The notes: generated from the sequence alone by a model not told the origin. A stretch of DNA of 64,000 nucleotides from Bifidobacterium callitrichos DSM 23973 (GCF_000741175.1 NZ_JGYS01000028.1:1-64000), one strand, 5' to 3'; counted from the first letter of the stretch, positions 35,545 through 44,359 are shown. A program made the numbers and translations.

Positions 35545-35967
35545 TCAGTAGTGGGGTACGAGGCGGCATTTCCATGGATTGGCTTCGAGGATTCGCTGGA
35601 CCTCTACGATGACGGCTCTTGTCACGCAGAGTTCGTTGGCGATCATGCAGGGGTCGGGTCCGTAGACCTGCTCGGCCTGTGCGTAATCCCGGAGATCCAC
35701 GATGCGCTCGGCTGTCTCCTTGATGGTCAGATTCTCTTCGTTCCTGGCGGTCATCCACAGGTTCATTCCGGCATTGAAATGCTCCGCGTGGATGATCTCG
35801 TGTAGCAGTGCGACTCGTTTCTGGTTGTCGTTCAGCCTCCCGTCGATGGTGATGCGATGCTTCAGGTGGTCGTAGCGCCCTAGGTGGTCGTCGTTGATTG
35901 TTCCCTCCACCACTTGCAGGCCCATGTTGCGGGCCACCAGTAGCAGATCGCTGTAGGTGTTCTTCAA
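35545..35967 (-). CDS. ImmA/IrrE-type metallopeptidase
   Basis: Protein of 140 residues with the zinc-protease motif LLHEIIHAEHF near residue 54. In related phages and ICEs this type cleaves the repressor upon stress; the repressor is the adjacent gene upstream. It starts with TTG at 35967 (MKNTYSDLL), with GAAGGG upstream, an uncommon start codon that would keep protein levels low. Confidence 0.85.
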   Translation of the reverse strand: MKNTYSDLLLVARNMGLQVVEGTINDDHLGRYDHLKHRITIDGRLNDNQKRVALLHEIIHAEHFNAGMNLWMTARNEENLTIKETAERIVDLRDYAQAEQVYGPDPCMIANELCVTRAVIVEVQRILEANPWKCRLVPHY

Positions 35968-35987
35968 GCTGTACCCTTCACTTCTGG

Positions 35988-36407
35988 TCAGTCTGTCGGT
36001 GTTTCCATCTCTCTGTATTTGTCGCCGTCACGGTAGGCGGCGGTGGTGTACCCGTACTGCTGTTGTTGCTGCTGGTTAAGCAGGGCGATGCGGGTCAGTT
36101 GCTCCAACGTGGAGCGTTGCTTGTTTCTGAATTCGGTCTCGTATACTCCCATCTCGTCGTTGACGCGTTCGTGCGCGCGGGACACGATGACCCTGAGTTC
36201 GACGCCGATGCACAGACAGACCTTCTCGGCGACCTCCATGGGGATGGAGGGTTTGGCGTTCAGCCAGTTCGCCATGGACGACCTGGCATGTCCGAGCTGG
36301 TCGGCGACCTGCGCCTGCGAGAAGCCGCGGGAGCGGATGGCGCCTTTGAGCTCGGCTCCGAGGTACTTGGCGAACAGTTGCGCTCTAGTGTCGATTTCAT
36401 TAGCCAT
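35988..36407 (-). CDS. Phage repressor, HTH protein
   Basis: Protein of 139 residues with an XRE helix-turn-helix (FSQAQVADQLGHARSSMANW, about residues 28-47). Its C-terminus contains a Gln-rich run (NQQQQQQYG). It is upstream of the ImmA-like gene and divergent from the Cro-like gene, the arrangement of a lysis-lysogeny switch. Ribosome binding site is weak. Confidence 0.82.
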   Translation of the reverse strand: MANEIDTRAQLFAKYLGAELKGAIRSRGFSQAQVADQLGHARSSMANWLNAKPSIPMEVAEKVCLCIGVELRVIVSRAHERVNDEMGVYETEFRNKQRSTLEQLTRIALLNQQQQQQYGYTTAAYRDGDKYREMETPTD

Positions 36408-36417
36408 GCCACCACTA

Positions 36418-36494
36418 TAGCATGTATTTCTGCTAACGCAATTAGTCATATCAAGTCATTTTTGGGTTGCAGGTTCGCTGGAAAGCAAATAGCA
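36418..36494. promoter_or_regulatory. Divergent lysogeny-switch operator region
   Basis: Between repressor and Cro-like genes. TAGCATGTATTTCTGCTA at 36418-36435 is an inverted repeat of TAGCA/TGCTA, and a further TAGCA half-site begins at 36490. These are candidate repressor sites overlapping both promoters. Confidence 0.5.
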
Positions 36495-36502
36495 TTAGCC
36501 AC

Positions 36503-36763
36503 ATGACCAACAAACAGTCCATGGCGGACAGATGGATCGGGGCAACGGTGTCCCGGTTGTTGAAGGAAGACGGCTACAAGTACTCGGACATGGCACGCCG
36601 CATGCGCATGCCGTACAGCACGTTCAGCGCGAAGCGGCACGGGCGATCCCCGTTCTCGTTCCCCGAGATCTACGCGATCTGCCTGATCACCGGACGCGAC
36701 CCGGCGGAATTCGTCCCACCCAAGTCGCATCTGCGTCTTCTGCCCAAGCACCCCGGCAAATAA
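36503..36763 (+). CDS. Cro-like small HTH protein
   Basis: Protein of 86 residues with a HTH-like region (YKYSDMARRMRMPYSTFSAK, about residues 25-44). It is first in the rightward early operon and divergent from the repressor. The ATG at 36503 has no ribosome binding site and is only a few bases past TAGCAT, a possible -10, so its mRNA may be leaderless. Confidence 0.75.
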   Translation: MTNKQSMADRWIGATVSRLLKEDGYKYSDMARRMRMPYSTFSAKRHGRSPFSFPEIYAICLITGRDPAEFVPPKSHLRLLPKHPGK

Positions 36764-36786
36764 GCCACCAAGGAAAGGAAGAAGGA

Positions 36787-37152
36787 ATGAAGGACGATCC
36801 GATTCTCGGAGAAGAGACCATCAAAAGGAAGCGAGCCGCGATCAGCCGGTTCCTGCCGTTGCTCAATGCCGCTTCGGGCGACTGCCGACCGTATGTGGTG
36901 GAAGTCACCGCACGCCGTATCGGCGGGAAACCGCGTTCGTTCGGCTCGATCACGCTTGCCCCCGGCATGGGATCCATCAAGGGGAACATCCGCGCGCACG
37001 AGCTGGAGGTCGGCTTCGTCGGCATGGCACTCAGCCTGTACGGCGATGTACTCGTGACCACCGGTGCCAGGCTACTGAATGTCTCCGGCAACCAGTCCGC
37101 ATGCTCTTACACAGTGCAGGAGCATGACAAGAGCACTCCTGTGAGCTTCTAG
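36787..37152 (+). CDS. Phage protein of unknown function
   Basis: Protein of 121 residues with AAGGAAGAAGGA upstream of its ATG. The N-terminal helix (IKRKRAAISRFLPLL) is followed by a beta-rich segment with no recognised domain. It is second in the early operon. No function proposed. Confidence 0.75.
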   Translation: MKDDPILGEETIKRKRAAISRFLPLLNAASGDCRPYVVEVTARRIGGKPRSFGSITLAPGMGSIKGNIRAHELEVGFVGMALSLYGDVLVTTGARLLNVSGNQSACSYTVQEHDKSTPVSF

Positions 37153-37160
37153 GTGAAAAC

Positions 37161-37418
37161 ATGCAGGCGCAAACAGAAGACCCCGAACTGTTCCACTCAT
37201 TGAGGGACACGCTCAAGCCCATGAACACCACCAAAGATGTGGCCGGCATCGGCATAGCTGAAGGCACATTGGCCTACTGGCGATCAACGGGTATCGGCCC
37301 CAAGTTCGTCAAGGTCGGCCGCACCGTCCTCTACCCGAGAGAGACACTGATCGCCTATTTCCGAGATCACGTCTATCAATCCACCAGCGAGGTGACCAAC
37401 TCATGCCCAGAAGTCTGA
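37161..37418 (+). CDS. Excisionase-like DNA-binding protein
   Basis: Protein of 85 residues with the winged HTH of MerR/excisionase type: EGTLAYWRSTGIGPKFVKVG then RTVLYPRETLIAYF. Such proteins direct integrase toward excision or act as early regulators. AGGTGAAAAC precedes its ATG and it overlaps the next gene by 16 bp. Confidence 0.75.
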   Translation: MQAQTEDPELFHSLRDTLKPMNTTKDVAGIGIAEGTLAYWRSTGIGPKFVKVGRTVLYPRETLIAYFRDHVYQSTSEVTNSCPEV

Positions 37419-37810
37419 AGACGGCTCGGCGTGCGGGAGCGGCGATGGAGTCGCGGACGGTGGACTACCTGCGTTGGGCGCTGGATGACGATCGGATCGA
37501 ACGCCGGCATCTTAACGGGGCCAAGGATCGCGGAGACATCGCAGGCGTACGCTTCCTTGACCACCGGGTGGTCGTGGAATGCAAGAACACTGCCCAGATG
37601 AACGTCTCCCAACACCTGCGGGAAGCGGAGATCGAGCGGGGCAATGACGACGCGCTGATCGGCGTGGTCGTCCAGAAGCGTCCCGGCATCGGCATCGACT
37701 CCCGAGACGGTCAGGCCAGACAGCTCGTACTTATGACCCTGGAATCGTTCGCGCTCATGCTTAATGACGGGCTCCCGCTCGGCCCAGACGCGGAGGCGGC
37801 GACATGCTGA
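37403..37810 (+). CDS. Holliday-junction-resolvase-like PD-(D/E)XK nuclease
   Basis: Protein of 135 residues. The nuclease core is KDRGDIAGVRFLDHRVVVEC followed by KN, giving the D...(E)xK pattern. Similar small enzymes occur in actinophage replication modules and are thought to process branched DNA. Activity is inferred. Confidence 0.75.
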   Translation: MPRSLKTARRAGAAMESRTVDYLRWALDDDRIERRHLNGAKDRGDIAGVRFLDHRVVVECKNTAQMNVSQHLREAEIERGNDDALIGVVVQKRPGIGIDSRDGQARQLVLMTLESFALMLNDGLPLGPDAEAATC

Positions 37811-37968
37811 TCCGCAGATACCTGCCGCGATGCCGCACATGCGGCGTGCTCTCCAAGCCGGCGAGCGCGGACGCCGCCTATGAGACGGGACGCCGGCACG
37901 GCAAGGACAAGCCCGGCCACACGGTCGGGGTGATTCCCATCAAAGTCGAGGAAAGGAAACGACCATGA
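37804..37968 (+). CDS. Very small phage protein with a CxxC motif
   Basis: Protein of 54 residues, MLIRRYLPRCRTCGV at the N-terminus, overlapping the previous gene by 7 bp and the next by 4 bp (ATGA). The CRTCG pair could bind zinc, but only two Cys are present. Tight overlaps on both sides support it as real. Confidence 0.65.
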   Translation: MLIRRYLPRCRTCGVLSKPASADAAYETGRRHGKDKPGHTVGVIPIKVEERKRP

Positions 37969-38336
37969 ACGATAACGCGACGACCGCCGGCAACCCTGAC
38001 GGCGAGGCGAAGTGGGAGACGTTGCAGGCTCAGGCCGCGCGCATCGCGTCCCTTCAGGTGGACATCAAGCGCGCGCAGGACGAAATCGACCGGCTCAAGG
38101 CGCAGATCCTTGAGAACTGGCCCGTCGGCTCGTACGAGGCTGGCGATCTGAAGGTGCAGGTCAAGGCCGGAAGCCAGCGGCTGGACGCGAAACGGTTCGC
38201 GCAGACCTACCCGGCGGCCAACAACCCGAAGCTGTACAAGGTCGCGCCGGACGTGTCGGCCGCCCGCCGCGCATTGGGCGAAGACGCGCTCGCCGACCTG
38301 ATGCGCCGCGACAAGGCTTCGGTGGTGGTCAAATGA
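37965..38336 (+). CDS. Phage coiled-coil protein, unknown function
   Basis: Protein of 123 residues with a coiled coil over about residues 18-50 (ASLQVDIKRAQDEIDRLKAQ) and a second half with QTYPAANNPKLYKVAPD. Such proteins often precede Cas4/RecB-like nucleases in actinophages. It overlaps that nuclease gene by 4 bp. AGGAAAGGAAACGACC precedes its start. Confidence 0.75.
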   Translation: MNDNATTAGNPDGEAKWETLQAQAARIASLQVDIKRAQDEIDRLKAQILENWPVGSYEAGDLKVQVKAGSQRLDAKRFAQTYPAANNPKLYKVAPDVSAARRALGEDALADLMRRDKASVVVK

Positions 38337-39313
38337 GCGCCGCCGACGTGATGGCAGTGCTCGCCACCGCCACCGATACGAGTCCGGCAGTAACGATGCC
38401 GCTAACGTCGGCTATTGAACCGCAGGCCTCGCCGTATGAGGAGCTTCGCGTGGAACCGACACTGTGGCCGCAGATCCGGGAGATCATCGAGTCGAGCATC
38501 GCGAACGCGCCACGCAAACGGCAGAAGGCCATCGGTCCCAGCGAGCTGGGAACAGACTGTCTGCATTGCCTAGCCGCGAAGCTGGTTGGATGGCCGAAAC
38601 GCAAGGGCGTGGCATGGCTACCGTTCGTCGGCACATGCGTGCACGAGCATTTCGAGCGCATGTTCTCCGACCTGAACCCGCAGGGCTTCGACGATAACGT
38701 GAGGAACCGCCCGTACGAGACGGAGATGCGGGTCACGGTCGGCTCGCTCCACGGCATCACGGACGGCTACGAGGTCAAAGGATCCATCGACCTGTACGAC
38801 CGGAGATCGGCCAGCACGGTGGACTGGAAGATCGTGGGCGCGACCACCCTCAAGGACGTGAAGGCACACGGCCCCTCCCAGACCTACATGGTGCAGGCCA
38901 GCCTCTACGGCATCGGATTGAGGAACGCGGGCGAACAGGTGGAACGCAACTGCATCTTCTTCCTGCCGCGCAACGGCATCAGCCTCAACGACGCCCTGCC
39001 CGTGGAGATGCGCTTCGACGAGCGGCCCGGCCTGTGGGCGCTGGCACGCGCCCAGCTTCTGGTCACGTTCCTGGACTTGATCGAACAGACGGACGGACCC
39101 GACATGCGCGACGCATGGATCCGGCTCCTGCCGGCATCGGCCACGCACTGCTTCGACTGCGGCTCATGGCCAGACGATCAGAACCGTACGATCCCCGAAC
39201 TGCGCAAGCCCGACACCGTGCAGGTGCCCGACACATGGCAACGGCTCATCCCGCTGCTGCAACCCACTTACCAACCCAACCAGCAATCCACCAGTCAACA
39301 GTCAACCAAATAA
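38333..39313 (+). CDS. Cas4/RecB-like PD-(D/E)XK exonuclease
   Basis: Protein of 326 residues. The nuclease motif is KGSIDLYDRRSASTVDWKIVG, near residues 149-169, with a preceding His-rich VHEHFER, and QTYMVQASLYGIGL as the following QxxxY motif. A C-terminal Cys/His cluster (HCFDCGSW) may join the N-terminal C..C (DCLHC) to bind an iron-sulphur centre as in Cas4. Probable role is recombination with the downstream ssDNA-binding-like protein. Confidence 0.8.
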   Translation: MSAADVMAVLATATDTSPAVTMPLTSAIEPQASPYEELRVEPTLWPQIREIIESSIANAPRKRQKAIGPSELGTDCLHCLAAKLVGWPKRKGVAWLPFVGTCVHEHFERMFSDLNPQGFDDNVRNRPYETEMRVTVGSLHGITDGYEVKGSIDLYDRRSASTVDWKIVGATTLKDVKAHGPSQTYMVQASLYGIGLRNAGEQVERNCIFFLPRNGISLNDALPVEMRFDERPGLWALARAQLLVTFLDLIEQTDGPDMRDAWIRLLPASATHCFDCGSWPDDQNRTIPELRKPDTVQVPDTWQRLIPLLQPTYQPNQQSTSQQSTK

Positions 39314-39330
39314 CACCAAGGAGCAGCACC

Positions 39331-40107
39331 ATGTTCGCACAACCCAACCAGACCAACGCCAACACCCCGCAGACAGTCACCCTGCCCACGCTCGCGCAGG
39401 TCATGGCCGGCGGCACCCCGTCGTTCTTCCAACGTGAGGATCCCATCGGCACATCCGTGACCGGCACCGTCGAAAGCATCGAGGCGCAACAGCAAAGGGA
39501 CATGGACACGCAGGAACCGAAATGGTTCGACAACGGCCAGCCCATGATGCAGGTCGTCATCCACGTCGCCACCAACCTGCGCGACAACACCATCCCCGGC
39601 GACGACGGCGTGCGCGCCGTCTACGTCAAAGGCAAGAACCTCGGCACGCTTCGTCAGGCATCACGCATCGTCGGCCGCGACTTCCCGCACGTCGGCGACG
39701 GGTTCACCGCCACCTACACCGCCAACGGCGAAGCCAAAAAGCGCGGCTGGAACCCGCCCAAACTCTACAGCTACGAGATCGTACCCAACCAGACACAGGT
39801 CGCCCAAGCCATGAACGCCACGCCCCAGCAGACCGCTACACCGGCAACTCATCCGGCGCAACGACCGGTAGTGCAACAGCCTACGTTCCAGCAGCCGCAG
39901 GCCTCCCCGACGGGAGTTTATCCCCAAAACGGTTACGTACAACCAAACATTCAACCGCAACTGAACGTACAGCAAATTCAGGCGTTGGCGGCCGCCGGCA
40001 ACACAGCCGAGCAGATCGCCGGCATGCTGAACATCCCAGTCGCTCAGATCGCACAGGTACTTCAGCAATACGTTCCTGTCGAGTCCGGCGACGATCCCGA
40101 GTTCTAG
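39331..40107 (+). CDS. Phage ssDNA-binding-like protein with Gln/Pro-rich tail
   Basis: Protein of 258 residues; AAGGAGCAGCACC precedes the ATG at 39331. The N-terminal 150 residues form a likely OB-fold (IGTSVTGTVESIEAQQ, then PMMQVVIHVATNLRD). Residues about 165-215 are rich in Gln, Pro and Thr. The final 35 residues resemble a small helix-turn-helix (NTAEQIAGMLNIPVAQIAQV). Position after the nuclease fits a recombination pair. Confidence 0.7.
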   Translation: MFAQPNQTNANTPQTVTLPTLAQVMAGGTPSFFQREDPIGTSVTGTVESIEAQQQRDMDTQEPKWFDNGQPMMQVVIHVATNLRDNTIPGDDGVRAVYVKGKNLGTLRQASRIVGRDFPHVGDGFTATYTANGEAKKRGWNPPKLYSYEIVPNQTQVAQAMNATPQQTATPATHPAQRPVVQQPTFQQPQASPTGVYPQNGYVQPNIQPQLNVQQIQALAAAGNTAEQIAGMLNIPVAQIAQVLQQYVPVESGDDPEF

Positions 40108-40200
40108 TCCGGATAGCCCGGACGGTATCCACGCCGGCACCGTTGTGCGAGACGACGGCGGGCACCACGAAGCATGCGAACCAACAAAGGATGAGAAGAC

Positions 40201-42573
40201 ATGGACGAGTTGACCAAGATCATGGCGGATCCGGTGGAGGTGCCATACCGCCACCAGTGCTCGGTCGTGCCCAACGGACCGGACAATGTGCAACAGGTGC
40301 TTGTAGGCATGCGCCTTGCCGATCCCACATTCGGATACGGCCATGCGTTCTATGACCGTCTGGGTAGGAGCGTGTGCGTTCCTAGGACAACGAACAATGC
40401 AAAGTTCTTCGACGACGGTTATGCGAAGGCGCTGTGGGACTACCGCATCGGCAGCATGCTGATCGGTGAGGATAACGAGACCCTGTACGTACGCGACGTG
40501 GATGAAAGCGGCGAGAACAGGCTACTCAGCTCATGGCACTCCATCGCGGACATCGAAGAGGAATACCACATCACTGGTCAGAAGAACGTGTATCTGGCCT
40601 GGAATCTTCAGATGAAGGTCGAGTGCCGCAAGCTTCCTCGCCGCATATTGCGTGGAGTGAAGTTCTCGAACGTCGCCTTTTACCGTGTGGATGGGCACGT
40701 ACGACGCATCGAATCCGACGACCCACTGTTTGCTAACTCATATGAGGTGACGCTGGACGCACCATATGACGACGAACTGGTGGCGCAGGCGGGGCGACTG
40801 CTTCGCTTCGTGACGGAGGATGACCACAGCGCCGAGAATCTGGGACGCCTGTTCGCGGCTCCACTGTTGCAACCGTATCTTCATCTGTTTTGGGTGATCT
40901 ACGGCGGAGGCGGCAACGGTAAAGGCATTTTGCTCGGCTCTCTGCGCAAGTCGTTCCCCCGTCTGGCCACCCCGGTAAATGCTACGGCATTACTGAGCAG
41001 AGGCGGGGGCAACCCGTTCTCCAACGAGCAGGAGACCCTGAAGCTCATTGGACGCCTCTGGGTATTTGACGAGGATGCCGACACCATCAGCGTGGAACAG
41101 ACCACGTTGCTCAAGAAGATCAGCACGGGCGACATGCTGGTCGGCCGGCGTATACGTGAGAACGGTATCAGCTTCCGCAACCGGGCGACACTGGCAATAG
41201 CCTCCAACAACCCGGTAATCCTCCAATCCACCGAAGCATTGAATCGCCGTCGAGTGTTCGTGCGGATGCGTGACGGGCGGAAAGAGAAGGAGTTTAAAGA
41301 GCTTCTGTCGTTCCGTGACCGCTATGGCGCGATACCGTTCCTCATGGCCTCATGCAGGTTGTGGGAAGTCAGAGGCGACAAGCCTTGGAACGATGTTTCC
41401 ATTGGTTCGGCGGAGAGCCTTGACGATGCACAGCAGTGGATCGTCGATCAGATCGTCTCCAACGGCTATGCGGTCAGTCAGGACAACCCTTATAAGGAAT
41501 CCCGTTCAGGCCATATGAACACCGTCTCAAAGCTAGGGCTGCTGTCCAAATGCAAGAAGATCGATGGCAAGGTCGTTCGCGTACTCGTAGTCAAGGATGA
41601 ACGCACGTTCGCCCCATTCCGCAAGGAAAGCGCCGCAAGTATTCAAGATGCGCTCGCAGAAGCCGAATCGACGCCAGTACCCGCTCTTCCCTCGCCACGC
41701 GAGGATAACCCGGTTCCCACGCCGGACGATTACGGATTCCCCGTCACGTTCGGCACGGTCAGCGAAGGTAAGAAGTCGTTTGATTGGGCAAAGAACAGGA
41801 CTTTACCCGTCGGGCGACGTCCTCCTTCCAGCGCTTCGGCTTATGCAGTAGTTCCGGCTGCAGGCATGGCAATCATCGACTTGGACGTGGCTAAGGATCC
41901 GCTTACCGGTGAGGTATTGAAGGATGCGCCGACCGGGTGGGATGTGTTCAACCGGGAAATCGGAGTATATGGCTCTCCTGATTTCCCGAAGACCTATCTG
42001 GTCGGCACGCCTACCGGACGGGCGAATGGTATAGCCTCGGCACACGCCTACTACCTGATTCCCGATTCACTGCGTGGATTGCTGAAGAACTCCGTGCACG
42101 AAGACGGCGTACCTGTTGACATCCGATGCGAAGGCAAGGGGTATGTTGTCGGCGCAGGAAGCCATATCGGCAATGGCAATTATCTGCTACTTGACGTACC
42201 GGATGGCAATCCGCCCGTCATGTCACCAAGGATGGTTTCCTGGCTGGAATCGCACAACTACACGACCGGCATTGCGCCACAACAGGTGGCGAGCGCCCGT
42301 TCGCAAAGGATCCCGTCACTTAGCGAGGTCATGGAACGTCCGATATCGATCGGCAAGCCAGCCAACGGCCGGCCTGACATGACACCTATTGCGGAGGGGT
42401 CTCGGAACAACGACCTTCACGCTTGGGCCTACGGACGACTGAGTAATCATCCGGAGAACAGGACTGCTATCGAGCATGACCTGTACGAGCGCGGCCGAGC
42501 AAGCGGTCTGACGGATGGAGAGCTGTCAACCATCTGGAAATCAATCATCCGGGCCACAGGAGGTGCGACATGA
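40201..42573 (+). CDS. Helicase-primase with SF3-like helicase first and prim-pol second
   Basis: Protein of 790 residues that should open and prime the phage origin. Residues about 200-400 are a D5/SF3-type helicase: Walker A GGGGNGKG (238-245), Walker B-like LWVFDEDAD (about 285), and LAIASNNPV (sensor). Residues about 510-690 resemble an archaeo-eukaryotic prim-pol domain: AIIDLDV (catalytic acids), then VDIRCEGKGYVVGAGS. Usually prim-pol precedes helicase, so this order is reversed. AAAGGATGAGAAGAC lies upstream. Confidence 0.85.
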   Translation: MDELTKIMADPVEVPYRHQCSVVPNGPDNVQQVLVGMRLADPTFGYGHAFYDRLGRSVCVPRTTNNAKFFDDGYAKALWDYRIGSMLIGEDNETLYVRDVDESGENRLLSSWHSIADIEEEYHITGQKNVYLAWNLQMKVECRKLPRRILRGVKFSNVAFYRVDGHVRRIESDDPLFANSYEVTLDAPYDDELVAQAGRLLRFVTEDDHSAENLGRLFAAPLLQPYLHLFWVIYGGGGNGKGILLGSLRKSFPRLATPVNATALLSRGGGNPFSNEQETLKLIGRLWVFDEDADTISVEQTTLLKKISTGDMLVGRRIRENGISFRNRATLAIASNNPVILQSTEALNRRRVFVRMRDGRKEKEFKELLSFRDRYGAIPFLMASCRLWEVRGDKPWNDVSIGSAESLDDAQQWIVDQIVSNGYAVSQDNPYKESRSGHMNTVSKLGLLSKCKKIDGKVVRVLVVKDERTFAPFRKESAASIQDALAEAESTPVPALPSPREDNPVPTPDDYGFPVTFGTVSEGKKSFDWAKNRTLPVGRRPPSSASAYAVVPAAGMAIIDLDVAKDPLTGEVLKDAPTGWDVFNREIGVYGSPDFPKTYLVGTPTGRANGIASAHAYYLIPDSLRGLLKNSVHEDGVPVDIRCEGKGYVVGAGSHIGNGNYLLLDVPDGNPPVMSPRMVSWLESHNYTTGIAPQQVASARSQRIPSLSEVMERPISIGKPANGRPDMTPIAEGSRNNDLHAWAYGRLSNHPENRTAIEHDLYERGRASGLTDGELSTIWKSIIRATGGAT

Positions 42574-43013
42574 GTCAAAGGAAACCACCATGGCTGAGGA
42601 TCCTGTGCCCTGCCACATGCAATACCGCTCATCTGGTGCCACGCAGATGCGGAAGGTGCCGTGAATGGACGGCAGTCTACACGGGAGGCAACGTCGAAGA
42701 AGTCTACGATCCGGGCATCCTGATGTCCGGGCGGGACGTAACCACCGCATTGTTGCTCGAACGACGTCTGACTCGCATCGTCCTGATCGGCAACAGCGGA
42801 TTGTTTCACCTTCAGGACGTATGCGGAGCGAGAGGAATCCAAACCGACGGATGGTATCTCGCAGAACATGTTTGCCACACAACACCGGTGAGCAATAAGC
42901 CGTTCCGACTGCCGCGCCGCCCAAGGGAACGGCCATGGGGCGCCGACATCGCATTCACAGAAGAGGAAACCAAAGAATTTGAGCGGATATGGAGGAATCC
43001 ATCATGGGCATGA
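42570..43013 (+). CDS. Phage protein of unknown function with Cys pairs
   Basis: Protein of 147 residues overlapping the helicase-primase gene by 4 bp. The N-terminus has ILCPATC and RRCGRCREW, a possible zinc site. No family recognised. It overlaps the following gene by 10 bp. Confidence 0.7.
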   Translation: MSQRKPPWLRILCPATCNTAHLVPRRCGRCREWTAVYTGGNVEEVYDPGILMSGRDVTTALLLERRLTRIVLIGNSGLFHLQDVCGARGIQTDGWYLAEHVCHTTPVSNKPFRLPRRPRERPWGADIAFTEEETKEFERIWRNPSWA

Positions 43014-43423
43014 CCAAGGGCAAGCCCCGACTGCAACGGCACTCACCGCCAAAGCTGAAGCGTAAGACGCACAGACTGGCACGACTTGTTCCCGCAGTGC
43101 TACGTGCCACGCAATACCCCAGCAATATGGCGGGCTTCGGCACCGCCGCAGGCTACTACCGCGTGTGCTCATGCGGATACGAGACCAGAAACAAAGAGAT
43201 CTTCGCCCATCACCTGGAGGTTGAACGACTTATGTCCGACGTGTTGTCATTCCTAGACGGCCCCAATCCGAGCAACGCAATGAAGCATCGCCTGACCGCC
43301 ACAGCCAAGCACGGAAAGATCCTGATCTGCTCATGCGGCCGTGACTACCGCTCGCTGATAGCGATGCAGGAGCATATTCGCTACATGAATGAAAGGCCCG
43401 ACGATGAACGCTTCATCGGCTGA
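43004..43423 (+). CDS. Zinc-finger-like phage protein with two CSCG motifs
   Basis: Protein of 139 residues. Two similar modules: VCSCGYETRNKEIFAHHLE and ICSCGRDYRSLIAMQEHIR, each Cys-x-Cys followed by His about 13 residues later, resembling half zinc fingers. Start at 43004 has GGAGG 8 bp upstream; 42989 is an alternative five residues longer. Related to the next small protein. Confidence 0.7.
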   Translation: MGMTKGKPRLQRHSPPKLKRKTHRLARLVPAVLRATQYPSNMAGFGTAAGYYRVCSCGYETRNKEIFAHHLEVERLMSDVLSFLDGPNPSNAMKHRLTATAKHGKILICSCGRDYRSLIAMQEHIRYMNERPDDERFIG

Positions 43424-43556
43424 ACATCTGACAATCACCGAATACTCGGCCCGAGGCTTCCATTACTACTGTTCGTGTGGATACGAGACCAATTCGGTGG
43501 AACGATTGCGAGCGCATGCCTCAGATCCGCACGACGTCATGCGAGAGAAGGAATGA
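43404..43556 (+). CDS. Tiny zinc-finger-like phage protein
   Basis: Protein of 50 residues, in a frame overlapping the previous gene by 20 bp. It has CSCGYETNSVERLRAHASD, the same module as in the 43004 protein, so it is a partial paralogue. GAAAGG precedes its ATG and it overlaps the next gene in an ATGA arrangement, supporting reality. Confidence 0.65.
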   Translation: MNASSAEHLTITEYSARGFHYYCSCGYETNSVERLRAHASDPHDVMREKE

Positions 43557-44323
43557 TCGTTATGAGAGGACACTGTTCGCGGCTTGATGGCAACCGTGCC
43601 GTTGAAGCTCACCACCTCTGCGCTGAATGCGAAAAGCTTATGGTGACAACGGTTCGAGACATTGGCAACGGGTATACGGCGTTGTTGCTCGTTGCGACGA
43701 AGCAAGCCTCCGTTCACATGGAAGGCGGTGTCCGTGCACAGGCATCCGAATCCTCTTTGCCGATCAGAACCGGCGCATGGGAATTGTGCTGCGAAGCTGA
43801 GCGACAGATGCGATTAGCGGCCATGGCCGTGGGGTGGAAACATGCCTCGGACGAAAAGACAACCGTACCGGCAATGTGTCATGCAGTGCTCGAACGCATC
43901 GAACGACTGTTCCATAGCGCAGATGCCGGCGCATGGCTCGCTGAATTCTCCGACGTCAACAACCGGATGCTCGCCATGCTGGAGCCGCCAGAACCGCAAG
44001 TGGCGTTCGGCGTATGCCCGGAGTGCGGCGGCGTGGTATGGGGCGAGCCTGATGCCGACTACGGCGATTGCGTGCAATGCGAAGCCCACGTCCACCGACG
44101 TATGGTGGCCGACCGACTACTCGCCAAGCTATCCGTCTCCACGATGGAGGGCACTCCGACCGAACTGAGTAATGAATGCGCCAGAGCGGGAATACGGATT
44201 CCGGCAAGCACTATCCGCTCATGGATCCAACGGGGTCACATTCATCCAAATGAGGATGGACGTATACCTCTCAGCGCAATCATTCCTCTGCTCAAACAGC
44301 GTGCCAAATATGGATTGAAATAA
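43553..44323 (+). CDS. Phage protein with zinc-ribbon and HTH-like C-terminus
   Basis: Protein of 256 residues (253 if starting at 43562, which has better ribosome-binding spacing). Central Cys pairs (VCPECGG and DCVQCEAHVH, about residues 165-185) should bind zinc. The last 60 residues (ARAGIRIPASTIRSWIQRGH) look like a helix-turn-helix. It is the last gene of the early operon; its final codons fall inside a tandem duplication. Confidence 0.75.
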   Translation: MIVMRGHCSRLDGNRAVEAHHLCAECEKLMVTTVRDIGNGYTALLLVATKQASVHMEGGVRAQASESSLPIRTGAWELCCEAERQMRLAAMAVGWKHASDEKTTVPAMCHAVLERIERLFHSADAGAWLAEFSDVNNRMLAMLEPPEPQVAFGVCPECGGVVWGEPDADYGDCVQCEAHVHRRMVADRLLAKLSVSTMEGTPTELSNECARAGIRIPASTIRSWIQRGHIHPNEDGRIPLSAIIPLLKQRAKYGLK

Positions 44324-44359
44324 GAAAGAGCCCGATGGATTGAAATAAGAAAGAGCCCG
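44311..44359. repeat. 24-bp tandem duplication at the end of the phage early operon
   Basis: Identical 24-bp copies at 44311-44334 and 44336-44359, each containing TTGAAATAAGAAAGAGCCCG. The first includes the stop codon of the last early gene; the second joins the tRNA terminator stem. Confidence 0.8.
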
